Source of the DNA: Actinomycetota bacterium
Lineage (GTDB): Bacteria > Actinomycetota > Actinomycetes > S36-B12
Length of the DNA: 6,114 nucleotides
Assembly (NCBI GenBank): GCA_009726075.1
Contig: WLND01000117.1
Span: 1-6,114 of the forward strand
Direction: 5' to 3'
Part shown: positions 5,727 through 6,114 of the stretch, piece after piece
How positions within the stretch are numbered: the stretch's first letter is position 1
How the letters are laid out: each line of letters begins with the position of its first letter
Position numbers and translations under genes: made by a program
The notes under the pieces: model-generated
The model's database searches: none
What the model was told of the DNA's origin: nothing
What the model saw: only the letters and a program-made list of their open reading frames with translations

Positions 5727-5764
5727 CTGTGGACGCCGTCCCGTGCTTCGGCACGCTGTGGACG
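5727..5764. repeat. Direct repeat CTGTGGACG flanking a tetraloop hairpin
   Basis: Two identical copies of CTGTGGACG (5727-5735 and 5756-5764) are 29 bp apart start to start. Directly abutting the second is a 5-bp hairpin with stem CGTGC/GCACG and loop TTCG (5742-5755). Read on the plus strand this is a C(UUCG)G tetraloop; on the coding minus strand the loop is CGAA. The module lies just after the stop of the Gre-like gene, so the hairpin may help end or protect that transcript, though no U-tract follows. The repeats resemble part of a DnaA box (TCCACA core on the minus strand) but miss its first three bases. Confidence 0.4.
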
Positions 5765-5767
5765 GAG

Positions 5768-6114
5768 CTACCCGGCCTCGACGGCCAGCACCTCGCATGA
5801 CCAGGCGCCGGTCGGCGCGTCAACCCAGACCGTGTGCCCCGTTCGCGCTCCCATCAGCGCGACGGCGAGAGGCGAGGACACGGAGATTCGCTCCTCGTCC
5901 AAGAAGGCCTCCTGCGGATGCACCGGCCGAACCCAAGAGTCCTCATCATCGATGCGAACCTGGACCCGCATGCCCAGCCCGGCTCGGCCGTCGAAGCCCT
6001 CGGGATCGACCGAAATCACGATGGCCGACGCGATGGTCGCATCGAGCTCGTCAGCCTCGGAGGTCAGTCGTTCGAATTCCGCGACCACCCGCTCGTCGCG
6101 CTCTGCCTCGACCA
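5768..6114 (-). CDS. GreA/GreB-family transcription factor, C-terminal part (5' end outside window)
   Basis: The reading frame is open to the right edge with no stop, and the residues there (VEAERDERVVAEFERLTSEADELDATIASAIVI) look like the end of a coiled coil, so the gene probably starts beyond the window. The GTG at 6088 is unlikely to be the true start. After the coil comes the globular Gre domain: LGMRVQVRIDDEDSWVRPVHPQEAF, then the hallmark ISVSSPLAVALMGARTGHTVWVDAPTGAWSCEVLAVEAG at the C-terminus. In this family the C-domain docks on RNA polymerase near the secondary channel, and the coiled coil reaches into it to trigger transcript cleavage. The acidic tip that decides cleavage activity is not in the window, so this may be GreA itself or a Gre-like anti-cleavage factor such as those found beside GreA in actinobacteria. 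The divergence from standard GreA in the middle region makes the latter attractive. Confidence 0.8.
   Translation of the reverse strand, partial: VEAERDERVVAEFERLTSEADELDATIASAIVISVDPEGFDGRAGLGMRVQVRIDDEDSWVRPVHPQEAFLDEERISVSSPLAVALMGARTGHTVWVDAPTGAWSCEVLAVEAG

Noticed and set aside
984..5764. Replication origin suggested by DnaA-like sequences
   Set aside because: Only one full DnaA box exists; the CTGTGGACG repeats miss three of nine positions, lie over 4.7 kb away, and there is no AT-rich region or dnaA/dnaN gene.
1..6114. CRISPR array, insertion sequence, tRNA or rRNA
   Set aside because: No regularly spaced repeats, transposase-like protein, terminal inverted repeats, or tRNA/rRNA sequence blocks were seen.

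Overview
The window looks like a stretch of chromosomal core from a high-GC Gram-positive bacterium (Actinomycetota). The evidence is the strong G/C bias at third codon positions, a SAM-IV riboswitch (a class known mainly from actinobacteria), a DUF4192 protein and an actinobacterial-style secreted PKD-domain protein. I see no mobile element, CRISPR array, tRNA or rRNA. All six genes read leftward on the minus strand, so transcription runs from high to low coordinates.

In transcription order: (1) the C-terminal part of a GreA/GreB-family transcription factor, whose 5' end lies beyond the right edge; (2) a DUF4192 protein of unknown function; (3) a 211-bp leader with a SAM-IV aptamer, a candidate promoter just in front of it, and competing hairpins behind it; (4) metY, O-acetylhomoserine sulfhydrylase; (5) metX, homoserine O-acetyltransferase, 3 bases after metY; (6) a single-domain PPK2 polyphosphate kinase 75 bases after metX; (7) a secreted PKD-like protein of unknown role, followed by a hairpin that may be a terminator.

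The functional centre is the metY-metX operon. MetX activates homoserine with acetyl-CoA and MetY replaces the acetate with sulfide to give homocysteine, the direct precursor of methionine and so of S-adenosylmethionine (SAM). The SAM-IV leader closes this as a feedback loop: when SAM is abundant the operon should be turned down. PPK2 may be read through from metX, but nothing in the sequence ties its function to methionine synthesis.

There is no gene-free stretch longer than 300 bases. I did not find a new multi-gene system. The most interesting material is the regulatory DNA: the riboswitch with its unusual U-less expression platform, a 9-bp inverted repeat overlapping a possible leaderless promoter before the PKD gene, and a repeat-hairpin-repeat module between the Gre-like and DUF4192 genes.
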